Shown: positions 16,144 through 27,375, counted from the stretch's first letter. The stretch: DNA of 64,000 nt from Oscillospiraceae bacterium NTUH-002-81 (GCA_032620915.1 CP136052.1:279001-343000), one strand, 5' to 3'. The notes: generated by a model not told the origin, from the letters alone. Numbers and translations: made by a program.

Positions 16144-18895
16144 AGTCACAAATAATTTAATAAATGTGGTTTTAGAGAACTGCATAACTGAAATTTCAAA
16201 TGAAGGGGTAACGCCCTGAAGGGAATTCACTAATACTCCGAATAGCGTTAGTCGGATACAGACGATTAAGGTTATAAGCTCGGGGAAGTCGTGCGAAGCA
16301 CACCCTAACACTGCAAGGTGAGGAAAGGTTTGTAGAGGTACAAGCTGTGTGTGACAGTGCGGGTGGGGTTGCCATATGGTTAGAATGACCAGTAAGGCGG
16401 TCTGACAAAATTCCGAATGTACGGCTCTAAACGAATGGCTGGCAGAAATGCCAGTGTACCAGTAGGTACGCAAGTGGGGTAAAGTAAAAGTTGTTAGTAT
16501 GAAATACCCTCTGTGTTTACAGGACACAGGTATCTATAAAGATAATACTTGCAGGGCTAAAGGAATGACCTAAGTGACAACAATCCTAAGTTATGTGGAA
16601 CGTGGAAAGCAACCAATACGGGAACTGACTGTATCAGTGACAAAGTACCGTAGTTGTGTCGAAAAGGAAAGGTATAAAGGAATCCTTTCTACAATAAGCA
16701 CATTTATGGTTGTGAGAGTAGTGGCACAGTACCGATGAAACCGTGATAATAAGCGGTGGAGGGATAGCCACAAGCCGATACTAAGATTTCCTTTATGTCT
16801 ATATAGTAATCACCAAATGGAGATTTTCATAGCTGTCGAGGTGAGACGAAGAAAAAATCATTCTCCAATAAGGAGTTGGTTACTATGGCAAAACGAATTG
16901 TAAATAAAGCAGAAAGAAATGCAGAAAGATATGACGCAAAAGAAACTGGATATCAGTTATATGAAGGCAGTCTGAAAGGTAATAAATTTGACAGGCTTAT
17001 GCCCCTGATAGTATCAGAGCAGAATATCATACTTGCATATCGGAATATCTGCAAAAATAACGGGAGCAAAACCCCTGGAACAGATGGGAAGACAATAACA
17101 GAAATTCAGTCACTCCCAATCGAAACGGTCATTAAAACCGTCAGAAATAAATTGAACTTTTATCAGCCTAAAAAGGTCCGGCGTGTAGAAATACCAAAAG
17201 ACAATGGAAAAACCAGACCATTAGGAATCCCAAGTATATGGGATAGACTGATACAGCAATGTATTCTGCAAATACTGGAACCGATTTGTGAAGCAAAATT
17301 TCATGAACGAAATAATGGGTTCAGACCATACAGGTCAACGCAAAATGCGATTGCTCAATGCTATAAAATGGCACAGTTGCAAAATCTGCATTTTGTAGTA
17401 GATGTGGACATTGTTGGATTCTTTGACAATATTGACCATAATAAGCTGATTCGGCAGTTGTGGGGACTTGGAATACAGGACAGGAAACTGATTATGATAA
17501 TCAAACAGATGCTAAAAGCAGAAATCCTGTTTAATGACATTGTAATTACCCCGGAAACAGGTACACCACAGGGGGGATTTTATCCCCACTTCTTGCAAAT
17601 GTAGTATTGAATGAGCTGGACTGGTGGATTGCTAATCAATGGGAGATGTTTAAAGTCAAAGATGGAAAATCCGGACTGGAATTTTACAGGACTGATAAGG
17701 AGGGAAATATCCTCACAATAGACAGGTCACCAAAGTGGAAAAAGCTGAGGGAAAAGACAGAACTTAAAGAAATGTACATCGTAAGGTATGCAGACGATTT
17801 TAAGATATTCTGTCGGGACTATGTAACAGCTAAGAAAGCCATGTATGCAACAAAACTATGGCTTGCAGAACATTTACATCTGCAAACAAGTGATGAGAAA
17901 TCTGGAATCACAAACTTGCGTAAGAACTATACAACTTTTCTTGGAATCAAATTTAAAGTTGTTCCAAAAGGTGATAAATGGATAATCCGTTCACATATAG
18001 CCGACAAAAGTAAAGATAAGGTTATCAATAAGCTGCGGACTGTCTGGAAAGATATCAAAAATCCAAGCAAGCAAAGCGAAATTGATAAAAACATAAGTCT
18101 TTACAATTCAATGGTTATGGGTATGCACAATTATTATTGTATGGCAACAATGGTATCAGCAGATTTTGCAGAAATCGCCTATAAAGTGAATGGGAAAAGT
18201 AACGGTATGAACCACAATAACCGATGTTTTCCGATAACAAAAACGGGTGAGATAACCAGTAAATTTATCCAACAAAAGTATGGAAAGTCAAAGCAGTTCC
18301 GATGGATAAAAGGAAGAATGATTATTCCAGTAGGGTATGTGGCGTATGAATATCCAAAATACAAAAGGCGGGAAGTCAATAAATATGTGAGGAAGTATTC
18401 AGACATCGAAAACTGTATCAGTTATGATGTTATGAAATATATGATGGGAAATGCACATCTTTATCCGACCTTGGAGATGGCAGATAATGCCCTTTCAAGG
18501 TATATAGCACAAAAAGGAAAATGTGCAGTAACACACAATGCCCTGTCAATAACAGACATGGTATGTATACACATAAAACCGTGCAAAGGTGAGCGAAATG
18601 ACACATATAGGAATTTGATAATTTTATCCAAAGATGTGTCAAAATTGGTTGATGCAACAGAAAATAAAGTAATAAAGAAACTGTTGCAGAATTTAACATT
18701 GACCGTGGAAATGCAAGAAAAAATAAACAAACTCCGAAAATACAGGGAGTTGGAAGAAATACAATTCGAGGACTATATAGGCACTAAAATGTAATCTTAG
18801 TCGGTGGAACGCCGTGTGATGGGAAACTATCACGCACGGTGTGGAGTGGGGGGAAAAGCCCGAGGTGGTAACACCAGAGGCTTACCTATCACTAT
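16088..18895 (+). mobile_element. Group II intron inserted in csoR
   Basis: 2808 bases. The 5' end GTGTG matches the GUGYG consensus and the 3' end is AT (consensus AY). About 800 structured bases (domains I-III) precede the maturase frame. Domain V is recognisable near 18805-18845 (CCGTGTGATGG-GAAA-loop-CTATCACG-CACGG), followed by domain VI ending at 18895. Exon joining restores the csoR reading frame exactly, which fixes both boundaries. It encodes a reverse transcriptase/maturase, so self-mobility by retrohoming is expected if the maturase is intact. Confidence 0.9.
16885..18794 (+). CDS. ltrA: Group II intron reverse transcriptase/maturase (LtrA-like, one-base deletion)
   Basis: Multifunctional intron-encoded protein that helps splicing and copies the intron into DNA. 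In order: RT domain (TPGTDGKTITEIQ, NGFRPYRSTQNAI, DVDIVGFFDNIDH), the catalytic YADD (YIVRYADDFKIF), maturase domain X, and an HNH-like endonuclease tail (GKCAVTHNALS... CIHIKPCKGERNDTYRNL). The frame breaks at the G run 17571-17576; one more G restores the universal GTPQGGILSPLLANV motif. Bridged length is 636 residues. ATG at 16885 has AGGAG 9 bases upstream. If the deletion is real, the intron would need a maturase in trans. Confidence 0.9.
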
Positions 18896-18947
18896 TGGGA
18901 TAAGCGGAAAGATGGACATCCCATAACCCAATATATATAAGCTGAGA

Positions 18948-18977
18948 AGAACTCTGTGTAAAGCAGGGTTCTTTTTT
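18948..18977 (+). terminator. Terminator of csoR (after exon 2)
   Basis: AGAACTCTG pairs with CAGGGTTCT (one wobble), followed by TTTTTT. It lies 45 bases after the csoR stop in exon 2, showing the 3' flank of the original gene is preserved. Confidence 0.8.
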
Positions 18978-19166
18978 CGTAGGAAATTATGCCGACTAAA
19001 TATAATATGTCAGCTAAAGCAGACGATACCTGATGTACAAAGTGTTGAAGAGTTTGAAACGGACTTGTCTGTTTTTTATGCATGCAATACTGCGTCTGAG
19101 GAGCAAGGGTGGAACAGATGCAGGATATGGAGAAAAAGCAAATGATAAAATATATCAAGTAGAATA

Positions 19167-19195
19167 TTGACAACCAATACCCCTATAGGTATATT
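19167..19195 (+). promoter_or_regulatory. P1B-ATPase promoter with CsoR operator in the spacer
   Basis: TTGACA (19167-19172), 17-base spacer, TATATT (19190-19195). ATACC-CCTATA-GGTAT (19178-19193) fills the spacer and is the classical position for CsoR repression. Confidence 0.8.
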
Positions 19196-19262
19196 ATATA
19201 CACATACCACGTTGGGTATAAATGAGATAAAACATGTGTATATAGAAAGGGGATCTTTGCGT

Positions 19263-20541
19263 ATGAAAGCGCTGATGGAGAAGCTGGAAGGGCTTCTGGA
19301 GATTGGAGGAACAAAGAAGGATATCGCATTTCTGGCTGTTTCTGCCGTTGCACTGCTGTGCAGTATTTTTCACGTGGTATCATTGCCGTTTCAGCTGGAT
19401 ATGGCTTGGGTGGCCATCATCCTGTGCGGTGTGCCGATCATTCTGGAGGCCATCATCGGCCTGGTGACGGCGTTTGATATCAAAGCGGACGTGCTGGTGT
19501 CGCTGTCGCTGATCGCGTCCGTGGCCATCGGGGAGATTTTTGCGGCCGGTGAGGTGGCTTTTATCATGCAGCTGGGCGGTCTTCTGGAGGAGCTGACCGT
19601 GGCGAAAGCCAGAGCCGGGATTGAGAAGCTGGTGCACCTGACGCCACAGACAGCCAGGGTCATCCATGGCGATGCGGAGAAGATCATCCCCGCCGATGAG
19701 GTGCAGGTGGGGGATCTGCTGCGGGTGCTGCCCGGGGAGATCATTCCGGTGGACGGGGTGATCACGGCGGGGCAGACGGCGGTCAATCAGGCGGTGATGA
19801 CCGGAGAATCCCCTGCCGGTGGATAAGCAGGCGGGGGATGAGGTGTCTTCGGGAACGGTCAACCAGTTCGGCGCTTTTGAGATGAAGGCCCAGAAGGTAG
19901 GGGAGGACAGCTCCATTCAGCGGATGATCCGTCTCATTCAGTCTGCGGATGCGGGAAAAGCAAAGATCGTGGGCATGGCGGACCGCTGGGCCACCTGGAT
20001 TGTGGTGACGGCGTTGACAGCGGCATTTCTCACCTGGCTGATTTCCGGGAAAATCATCCGCGCGGTGACGATCCTCGTTGTTTTCTGTCCCTGTGCCCTG
20101 GTGCTGGCAACACCTACGGCGATTATGGCCGGTATCGGCAATGCGGCAAAGCACGGGTTTCTTGTAAAAGAGGGAGATGCGCTGGAGCGGCTGGCGACCG
20201 TGAAACGGATTGCTTTTGACAAAACAGGTACGCTGACCTACGGAAAACCGGAGGTGATCGCGGTGCGCGGCCTGGACGGCGGGATGGATGAGGATACGGT
20301 ATATCGTCTGGCCGCCGCTGCGGAAAGTCTGTCCGAGCATCCGCTGTCCAAACGGATGATGCGTACCATCCGTCTGAATCTGACGTTTTCCATGACGCTG
20401 AACTTTGTGGCGATCATTCTGGCCATCACCGGCATTCTGAATCCGGTGGCCGGAGCGCTGGTGCACAACAGTGGCTCCGTACTGGTTATCATCAATTCGT
20501 TCTTTGTACTGCGTTACCAGTGGAAGAATGAAAATAAATGA
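19263..20541 (+). pseudogene. copA: Heavy-metal (copper-type) P1B-ATPase, frameshifted and internally deleted
   Basis: Membrane pump for Cu(I) or a related metal, with CsoR-type control. Visible parts: N-terminal helices, the TGES actuator motif, the CPC metal-site helix (FCPCALVLATP), phosphorylation site DKTGT, and the start of the nucleotide domain with SEHPLSK. The sequence then jumps to SKRMMRTIRLNLTF of the last helices. Everything between is gone: about 200 residues, including most of the nucleotide domain and the GDGxNDxPAL hinge. Separately, one extra C near 19808-19811 shifts the frame at TGES-LPVDK. Bridged length is 425 residues against ~620 usual. It cannot work as an ATPase as written. 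No N-terminal HMA metal-binding domain is present. Confidence 0.85.
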
Positions 20542-20555
20542 TGTGGGATAACAAA

Positions 20556-20590
20556 AAATGCGGGGGCTGCATTATGCAGCTCCCGCATTT
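20556..20590. terminator. Bidirectional terminator between convergent copA and dnaJ-like genes
   Basis: AAATGCGGG and CCCGCATTT arms plus an inner GCTGCAT/ATGCAGC stem, with A run before and T run after. Confidence 0.9.
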
Positions 20591-21651
20591 CCGTAAGGGC
20601 TGGAAGCTTTCATGGCTTCCTCGAATTCCCGTAATTTCTGTCGTGCCTGTGGGCTGACGCTGGTCGGTACCTGGATCTGGACTTTGACGTACAGATCGCC
20701 GTGAACGGAAGGGTTCTTCATGGAGACGATGCCCTTGCCTTTCAGACGAATCCTGGAACCGGACTGGGTGCCCTCCCGGATCTTGCACAGCACGGTGCCG
20801 TCCAGGGTACGTACCGGTACCTCGCCGCCGCACACAGCGGTGGTGAAAGGAATGTTGACGGTGGTCTCCACATCCATGCCGTTTCTGGTAAAGCCAGGCT
20901 TGTCGGCCACATGTACCTTCAGCAGCAGGTCACCGGCCGCACCGGAACCGAAGCCCGGATTGCCCTTGCCTTTCAGGCGGATGCTCTTGCCATCGTCGAT
21001 GCCTGCGGGGATGTGTACCTGCAGGGACTGTCTGCTGCCCTTCGGGTCATCTGACCGGGACAGGTGGATGATCTTGTCACATCCAAAAGCCGCTTCATCG
21101 AAGCTGACGGAAATATCCGCGTGCAGGTCTTCTCCCTTCTGGCTGTAGGAATTGCCGCCGAATCCATCAAACCCGCTGGCGGAGCCATTTCCAAAACCGC
21201 CGAATCCGTGAAATCCACTGGAAGAGCCGTGGAAGCTACCGGAGCGGCCGCCTGTACTGCCGAAGCCTCCGTTTCCGAAAATATTTTTCAGGATATCGTC
21301 CATGTCGCCGCCTTCAAAGTGGAATTCCTGATAGCTGCCGTCCGGGCTTCGGTAAGCGCCGCCCCTGCCGGAACCGAAACCGCCGAATCCACCGCCTGCT
21401 GCGCCGTCGGCACCCATACTGCCGTCCAGCCCGGCATGACCGAACTGATCGTAGATTTTTCGCTTCTTCTCATCGCTGAGCACTTCGTAGGCTTCTGTCG
21501 CTTCTTTGAACTTCTGCTCCGCTTCTTTATTGCCCGCATTGGTGTCCGGGTGGTATTTTTTCGCCAGTTTTCGATATGCTTTCTTCAAAGCCGCGGCATC
21601 GGCAGTTCTGTCAACGCCCAGCACTTCGTAATAATCTCGTTTATTTCCCAT
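20572..21651 (-). CDS. DnaJ/CbpA-like J-domain co-chaperone without zinc finger
   Basis: Hsp70 co-chaperone that stimulates DnaK. The N-terminal J domain ([22 protein letters not shown] at KKYHPDTN) is followed by a long Gly/Phe/Ser-rich linker (residues ~80-150) and two beta-barrel C-terminal domains ([28 protein letters not shown]). The four CxxCxGxG zinc-finger repeats of DnaJ are absent, giving a CbpA/type II plan. The start at 21651 has GGAGG 8 bases upstream; an upstream extension has no ribosome site. 359 residues. Not next to dnaK here. Confidence 0.9.
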   Translation of the reverse strand: MGNKRDYYEVLGVDRTADAAALKKAYRKLAKKYHPDTNAGNKEAEQKFKEATEAYEVLSDEKKRKIYDQFGHAGLDGSMGADGAAGGGFGGFGSGRGGAYRSPDGSYQEFHFEGGDMDDILKNIFGNGGFGSTGGRSGSFHGSSSGFHGFGGFGNGSASGFDGFGGNSYSQKGEDLHADISVSFDEAAFGCDKIIHLSRSDDPKGSRQSLQVHIPAGIDDGKSIRLKGKGNPGFGSGAAGDLLLKVHVADKPGFTRNGMDVETTVNIPFTTAVCGGEVPVRTLDGTVLCKIREGTQSGSRIRLKGKGIVSMKNPSVHGDLYVKVQIQVPTSVSPQARQKLREFEEAMKASSPYGNAGAA

Positions 21652-21723
21652 GACTGCCACCTCCTCTATGACTGTCAGATCAAAAATCAGGATCACCCTG
21701 AAAATAATATACAAAATAGCAAC

Positions 21724-21747
21724 AGGTGCTGGAAGATACCAGCACCT
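21724..21747 (-). terminator. Hairpin terminator after the alanine symporter gene
   Basis: AGGTGCTGG-6-CCAGCACCT between the symporter stop and the dnaJ-like gene. The T tract is weak, so some readthrough is possible. Confidence 0.5.
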
Positions 21748-21819
21748 TTGTTATAACTGTAATATAACATATGTTCTTTGCGGTGTCAAGCGGAGGAACC
21801 ATATTTTTGCAAAAATTTT

Positions 21820-23202
21820 CTACTTGCGGATGACAGGGATTTCTGTGGTGTCCCGCTCGTCCAGATGGGAGAGGTAATGCTTCGTTTCTTTGGAAATGAC
21901 ACCGGACAGTAGCAGGATGGCGATCAGGTTGGGGATTGCCATGAGTGCATTCAGGGTATCGGCCATATCCCACACAAGATTCAGACTGATCAGTGGCCCT
22001 GCAAGCAGAACGAGGATGTACAGGATGCGGTAAACCGGGAAGGCTTTGCGTCCAAATAAATATTCTACGCACCGCTCACCGTAATAGCACCAGCCGAGGA
22101 TCGTCGAGTAGGCGAAGGTGATAATGCCGATCACCAGGATGAAGCTGCCTATATAGGGTAGCTGCCGGAAGGCCAGAGTGGTGAGATCGCCGCCATCGGT
22201 AATGCCGGACACATCAATGGCCGGATTTTTCATGATGCTGGTGACGAGCACCAGTCCGGTCATAAGACATACGACAACCGTATCCCAGAAGGTTCCGGTG
22301 GAGGAAACCAGTGCCTGGCGGACAGGGTTGCGGGTCTGAGCAGCAGCGGCCACGATAGGAGCGGATCCCATACCGGATTCATTGGAGAAAAGGCCACGGG
22401 CGATACCGTAGCGGGCCGCGGTCATCATTCCGGAACCGATAAGTCCGCCTGCAGCTGCGCCGGGGGTAAATGCCAGCTGACAGATGGCCTTAATGGAAGG
22501 GATAATATAATCATAGTTGAAGCCGAGGATGATGATACAGCCCAGCACATAGAAAAGCGCCATGAAAGGCACCAACTTTTCACATACCCGGGCGATGGAT
22601 TTGATGCCGCCGAAAATAACAAGGCAGGTGAGGGCGGCCACCAGGATGCCGGTGATCCAGGGGGCGATCCCGAGGTTGGTTTTCACGATCTTGGCAATGG
22701 CATTGACCTGTACGCCGCAGCCGATGCCAAAAGAAGTCAGTGCTGCCAGAAACGCGAAAATGATACCCAGCCATTTGGCATGCAGACCCCGTTCCAACGC
22801 ATACATGGCGCCGCCCATCATCCGGCCATCCTCCGTTTTTACCCGGTATTTTACTGCAACGAGGGATTCTGCATACTTGGTGGCAATGCCGAAAACGCCG
22901 GTGAGCCAGCACCACAGTACAGCGCCGGGGCCGCCCAGGGCGATGGCCGTGCCCACACCGATGATATTTCCGGTGCCGATGGTGGAAGCCAGCGCTGTGG
23001 TCAGGGCGCCGAACTGGCTGATGTCGCCGTGGGCGTCAGGATCTTTCGTAACGGACAGCTTGATGGCCGTGAAGGTTTTCTTCTGGATAAAGCCGGTCCG
23101 TACCGTCATAAACAGATGGGTGCCGAACAGAAGGATGATCATGGGAGGCCCCCACAGGTATCCATTGATAAAGGTAATAAAGGTTTGCATGGCGTTCAGC
23201 AT
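21820..23202 (-). CDS. Sodium:alanine symporter (AGCS family)
   Basis: 460-residue Na+-coupled amino acid importer (alanine/glycine). About eleven hydrophobic segments and the family signatures GALTTALASTIGTGNIIGV near residue 65 and NESGMGSAPIVAAAAQT near residue 275 are present. Full length. AGGAGG lies 7 bases before the ATG at 23202. The gene stands alone upstream of the dnaJ-like gene with a hairpin between. Exact substrate cannot be read from sequence. Confidence 0.93.
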   Translation of the reverse strand: MLNAMQTFITFINGYLWGPPMIILLFGTHLFMTVRTGFIQKKTFTAIKLSVTKDPDAHGDISQFGALTTALASTIGTGNIIGVGTAIALGGPGAVLWCWLTGVFGIATKYAESLVAVKYRVKTEDGRMMGGAMYALERGLHAKWLGIIFAFLAALTSFGIGCGVQVNAIAKIVKTNLGIAPWITGILVAALTCLVIFGGIKSIARVCEKLVPFMALFYVLGCIIILGFNYDYIIPSIKAICQLAFTPGAAAGGLIGSGMMTAARYGIARGLFSNESGMGSAPIVAAAAQTRNPVRQALVSSTGTFWDTVVVCLMTGLVLVTSIMKNPAIDVSGITDGGDLTTLAFRQLPYIGSFILVIGIITFAYSTILGWCYYGERCVEYLFGRKAFPVYRILYILVLLAGPLISLNLVWDMADTLNALMAIPNLIAILLLSGVISKETKHYLSHLDERDTTEIPVIRK

Positions 23203-23473
23203 AGACAGTCCTCCTTAGGCAGCCCCGTCAGACGGTTTTGCATTTTTGTTTTAATGTATGAGAGTTTACCACATAAAATGCAGAAGTGTCTATATAAAAA
23301 CGGAAAATACCCTTAAATTTCTGGGTAAAATAAAAAACACAGAAAATAAAACGGTTAAAGCGGAAAACGACCAAAGAGGGGGACGGTGGGAGAAGAAAAA
23401 TACAGAGATTTTTCCGGTGAAAACCGGTCAGAAGTTTTACTTTTGGGTGATTTTCAGGTATGATAAGAGCAGA

Positions 23474-24327
23474 ATGAAGAAAAAAAGAAAGAAAATGAGG
23501 ACGATTTGTCTGATGACGATGCTGTGTATGGGGCTTTCCGGCTGCGGAAAACAGCAGGAACCGCTGACGGCTGCATTTCTGAAGGTGGGGGAAAGCCGAT
23601 GCCATCGTGATATCCCGGGGAGAGGAGGCACTTCTGATCGACACCGGGGAGGAGGACGATGGAGAAAAGATTCTGGAATACATGGAAAGTCAGGGCATCC
23701 GTCAGGTGCAGACGATGATCCTTACCCATTTTGATAAAGATCATGTGGGCGGCGCGGATCATATTTTACAGGGCATTCCCGTGGAACAGGTGTTGGAACC
23801 GGATTATGCAGGCAGTGGGAAACAGTATCGGGAATATGCGGACACGAAGGAAAATGCCGGAGAGGTCAGGGCTGTGACGGCGGAGGAGACGTTCTCCTTT
23901 GCCGGGGCGACGGTGACGGTATATCCGTCGGCACTGACCCTGGAAGGCATTCTGGACTCCGGGGAAAAGGAATATGACAATGACCTGTCGCTGGCCGTGC
24001 GGCTGGTGGACGAGGACAATACATTCTGGTTCCTGGGAGACGCCAAGGTGCTCCGTATCCGGGAACTGCTGGATACGGAAGTTCTGACTGGCGGCTGCCA
24101 GGTGCTGAAGCTCCCCCATCACGGCAGATACAGTACCGAGACGCGGCCTCTTCTGGAGACGGTGAAGCCGGACAACGTGGTGATCTGCTGTTCCGGGAAA
24201 AATCCGCCGGAGGAGGGAGACACTGCGGGAGCTGGAGCGATTGGACATTCCGGCGTGGGAGACTGCGGATGGGAATGTGTATGCCGTCAGCGACGGGAAA
24301 ACCGTGCGGATGCGGCAGGGCAGGTAA
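23474..24327 (+). CDS. Metallo-beta-lactamase-fold lipoprotein, ComEC C-terminal-like (two frameshifts)
   Basis: Predicted exported metal-dependent hydrolase. The N-terminus is a lipoprotein signal (MKKKRKKMRTICLMTMLCMGLSGC). The MBL core then has ALLIDTGEED, the HxxxDH-type motif THFDKDHVGG, NDLSLAVRL, WFLGDAK and LPHHGRYST, the pattern of the ComEC/Rec2 C-terminal hydrolase domain. Two single-base insertions break it: an extra G in the run near 23587-23591 and an extra G near 24216-24220. Bridged length is 283 residues ending at 24327. It may degrade extracellular DNA or another phosphodiester; the substrate is not established. Confidence 0.8.
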
Positions 24328-24363
24328 AGCTCGATGAGAAGAGACCGGTAGACCGCCGAACGA

Positions 24364-24450
24364 GTGGCGTTCTGCTGCTTCAGGAAAAATTCGCTGGAGG
24401 AAGAGATTCTGCGGGAGCTGGAATGCCAGAAAATCCCGGTGTGGAGACCA
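24364..24450 (+). pseudogene. Decayed duplicate of the MBL-lipoprotein C-terminus
   Basis: Translated, this stretch reads VAFCCFRKNSLEEEILRELE then CQKIPVW, closely matching the upstream gene around VVICCSGKNPPEEETLRELE then RLDIPAW (24180-24280). It has no start of its own and merges into the leader of the nucleotidyltransferase gene. A remnant of a tandem duplication is the best explanation. Confidence 0.6.
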
Positions 24451-24489
24451 AGAATGGAAATAAAAATGAAGAAGAAAGAAGGACAGAAC

Positions 24490-25405
24490 ATGAAAGAACC
24501 AACATTAGTGATTATGGCAGCGGGAATGGGAAGCCGTTACGGCGGCCTGAAACAGATGGATCCCATGGACAGCCAGGGACATATCATCATGGATTTTTCC
24601 ATCTATGATGCGATCAGAGCCGGTTTTCAGAAAGTGGTATTTATCATCAAGAAAGAAAACGAGGGTATTTTCCGGGAGCGGATCGGCAGCCGGATAGAGA
24701 AAATCATGAATGTGACCTATGTTTTTCAGGAGCTGGATGCGCTGCCGGAAGGGTATACGGTACCGGCGGACCGGGTAAAGCCTTGGGGAACGGGACACGC
24801 GGTGTTAAGCTGCCTGGGCGCAGTGGACGGGCCGTTTGCGGTGATCAATGCCGATGACTATTACGGCCCGGAGGCATTTTCTCTGATTTACCAGTATCTC
24901 ACCACCCATCCAGACGATGAGAAATACCGCTATGCCATGGTGGGCTACATTCTGTCCAACACGCTGACGGAGAACGGCCATGTGGCACGGGGCGTGTGTG
25001 AGACGGATGCGGCAGGGTATCTGACCTCCATCACCGAGCGCACCCGCATCGAGAAGCGGGGGGATGGCGCAGCCTACACTGAGGATGATGGAAAGACATG
25101 GACGGCGCTGAGCCCGGAGGCTACGGTGTCCATGAACCTGTGGGGCTTCCATGAAAGCTTTCTCGGAGAGCTGAAAAACCGGTTCTCGGCATTTTTTGGA
25201 TGAGGCGCTGGTCAACAACCCGCTGAAGGGAGAATATTTCCTGCCGTCGGTGGTGGAGGCATTGTTGGAGGAAGGGAAGGCAACGGTGCAGGTGCTGAAA
25301 TCCGCAGACCGCTGGTACGGCGTCACCTACAAGGAGGATAAGCAGATGGTCATGGATGCCATCTGTGATATGAAAAAACGGGGACTGTACCCGGATGCGT
25401 TCTAA
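24490..25405 (+). CDS. Sugar-1-phosphate nucleotidyltransferase family protein (one extra T)
   Basis: NTP-transferase fold enzyme that activates a sugar phosphate as an NDP-sugar. The signature VIMAAGMGSRYGGLKQMDP is at the N-terminus, and NADDYYGPEAF carries the metal-binding aspartates. The frame breaks in the T run 25192-25197; with one fewer T the protein continues SAFLDEALVNNPLKGEYFLP to 25405, giving 304 residues. ATG at 24490 is chosen for the family-typical start and an AAGGA site. No sugar pathway genes are adjacent, so specificity is open. Confidence 0.85.
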
Positions 25406-25565
25406 AGAAGGACAGAAAGACGGATAGCAGGAAGGATAGAAGGTTCTCCTGTGAAAGTGGCAGGAGGATCACCTGCCAGAATAGGAAACTGATTAAAAAG
25501 TATTATATATAGAAGAAACACGATCGTCACCATCGAAATTCTCTGACAGGAAAAGAAGTAAGAAA

Positions 25566-25600
25566 AGGCCCGCGGCACTGTGGAAGTGTCACGGGCTTTG
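25566..25600. terminator. Bidirectional terminator between nucleotidyltransferase and pyrG
   Basis: GCCCGCGGCACT pairs with AGTGTCACGGGC with minor mismatches, with T-rich flanks on both sides. Confidence 0.75.
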
Positions 25601-25628
25601 TGTATCAGCTGCGCTGTATCCGGCAGCG

Positions 25629-27242
25629 TTATTTCTGGCTGTTCTTATTTTCCAGGGCGGCCGCGATGAAACCGCGGAACAGCGGATGCGGGCGGTTCGG
25701 TCTGGATTTCAGCTCCGGATGCGCCTGGGTGGCAACGAAGAACGGATGATCCGGGATTTCAATCATCTCCACGATTCTGCCGTCCGGGGAAATGCCGGAA
25801 AGCATCATGCCGTTATCGCTCAGCGCCTGTCGGTAATCGTTGTTGACCTCGTAACGGTGTCTGTGGCGCTCATGGATGACTTCTTCACCGTAAAGGGCAT
25901 AAGCCTTGGAATCCTTATTCAGGACACAGGGGTAGGAGCCCAGCCGTAAGGTGCCGCCGATATCCTCCACGCCGTTCTGATCGGGCATCAGGTCGATGAC
26001 CGGGTGCGTCGTCTTCGGATCCAGCTCGATGCTGTGGGCGTCGGTGTATTTCAGGACATGTCTTGCATATTCCACAATGGAAAGCTGCATGCCCAGGCAG
26101 AGGCCCAGGAACGGGATATTGTGGGTGCGGGCATATTCGATGGCCGTGATTTTTCCCTCAATGCCGCGGCTGCCGAAACCGCCGGGAACAAGAATGCCGT
26201 TCACATCGCCCAGAAGCTCTGCCACATTATCCGGGGTCACCGTCTCGGAATCCACCCATTTGATGTTGACAACCGAGTGGCTGGCGATGCCGCCGTGCTT
26301 CAGTGCTTCCACCACACTGATGTAAGCGTCATGCAGCGTGATATATTTTCCGACCAGGGCAACGGTCACTTCGCTGGTGGGATGCTTCAGGGCGTTGACC
26401 ATATTTTTCCAGTCTTCCAGATCCGGCTCCGGGCAGTCCAGCTTCAGGCACTCGCAGGCAACCTGGGCCAGGTGCTCCTTTTCCATGGCCAGCGGTGCCT
26501 CATACAGATATTCCACGTCCAGGTTTTGCAGCACGTGAGAGCTGGGCACATTGCAGAACAGGGCGATCTTGTCCTTGATGCTCTGATCCATGGGCATCTC
26601 TGAACGGCAGACGATGATATCCGGCCAGATACCCATGCCCTGCAGCTCCTTGACGGACGCCTGGGTGGGCTTCGTCTTCATTTCCCCGGAGGCATGCAGG
26701 TAAGGGATCAGGGTAACGTGGATCAGGATGGCATTCTCATGTCCCACCTCATGCTGGAACTGCCGGATGGACTCCAGGAAGGGCTGGCTTTCGATATCAC
26801 CCACGGTACCGCCCACCTCAATGATGGCGATGCGGGTGTCTGTGTCAGTAAAATTGCGGTAAAAGCGGCTCTTGATCTCGTTGGTGATGTGGGGAATGAC
26901 CTGTACGGTGCCGCCGCCGTAGTCTCCCCGCCGTTCTTTCTGCAGAACCGTCCAGTAGACCTTACCGGTGGTCACATTGGAGTTCTTATCCAGGCTCTCA
27001 TCGATAAAACGCTCATAGTGTCCCAGATCCAGGTCTGTCTCGGCACCGTCATCGGTGACGAACACCTCGCCGTGCTGGATCGGGTTCATGGTGCCGGGGT
27101 CGATGTTGATATAAGGGTCAAATTTCTGCATGGTTACCTTGTAACCGCGGGCCTTCAGCAGCCGGCCAAGGGAAGCAGCGGTGATTCCCTTACCCAGACC
27201 GGACACAACGCCGCCGGTTACGAATACGTATTTTACTGGCAT
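25629..27242 (-). CDS. pyrG: CTP synthase PyrG
   Basis: Converts UTP to CTP with ATP and glutamine. The N-terminal amidoligase domain begins at once ([21 protein letters not shown]). The C-terminal class I glutamine amidotransferase has PGGFGSRG, the catalytic cysteine in FLGLCLGMQ, and the His-Glu pair in [12 protein letters not shown]. 537 residues, full length. The start at 27242 is chosen because the protein begins right at the synthetase motif and AGGAGG precedes it. Feedback by CTP is a family property. Confidence 0.97.
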   Translation of the reverse strand: MPVKYVFVTGGVVSGLGKGITAASLGRLLKARGYKVTMQKFDPYINIDPGTMNPIQHGEVFVTDDGAETDLDLGHYERFIDESLDKNSNVTTGKVYWTVLQKERRGDYGGGTVQVIPHITNEIKSRFYRNFTDTDTRIAIIEVGGTVGDIESQPFLESIRQFQHEVGHENAILIHVTLIPYLHASGEMKTKPTQASVKELQGMGIWPDIIVCRSEMPMDQSIKDKIALFCNVPSSHVLQNLDVEYLYEAPLAMEKEHLAQVACECLKLDCPEPDLEDWKNMVNALKHPTSEVTVALVGKYITLHDAYISVVEALKHGGIASHSVVNIKWVDSETVTPDNVAELLGDVNGILVPGGFGSRGIEGKITAIEYARTHNIPFLGLCLGMQLSIVEYARHVLKYTDAHSIELDPKTTHPVIDLMPDQNGVEDIGGTLRLGSYPCVLNKDSKAYALYGEEVIHERHRHRYEVNNDYRQALSDNGMMLSGISPDGRIVEMIEIPDHPFFVATQAHPELKSRPNRPHPLFRGFIAAALENKNSQK

Positions 27243-27375
27243 AATCCATCCTCCTGTGTTTGAATCAATGACTGGTCTTCTTATAATCATGGTATTATAC
27301 AACCAAAGAATTCAGAAATCCACTTTTTTTTATGAAAATTTAAAAAACGTAAAATGAAATTTCACATTCCGCTTA

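Noticed and set aside
16885..18794. Two separate genes for the intron protein
   Set aside because: The halves meet exactly inside the universal GTPQGGILSP motif at a G run, so they are one gene with an indel.
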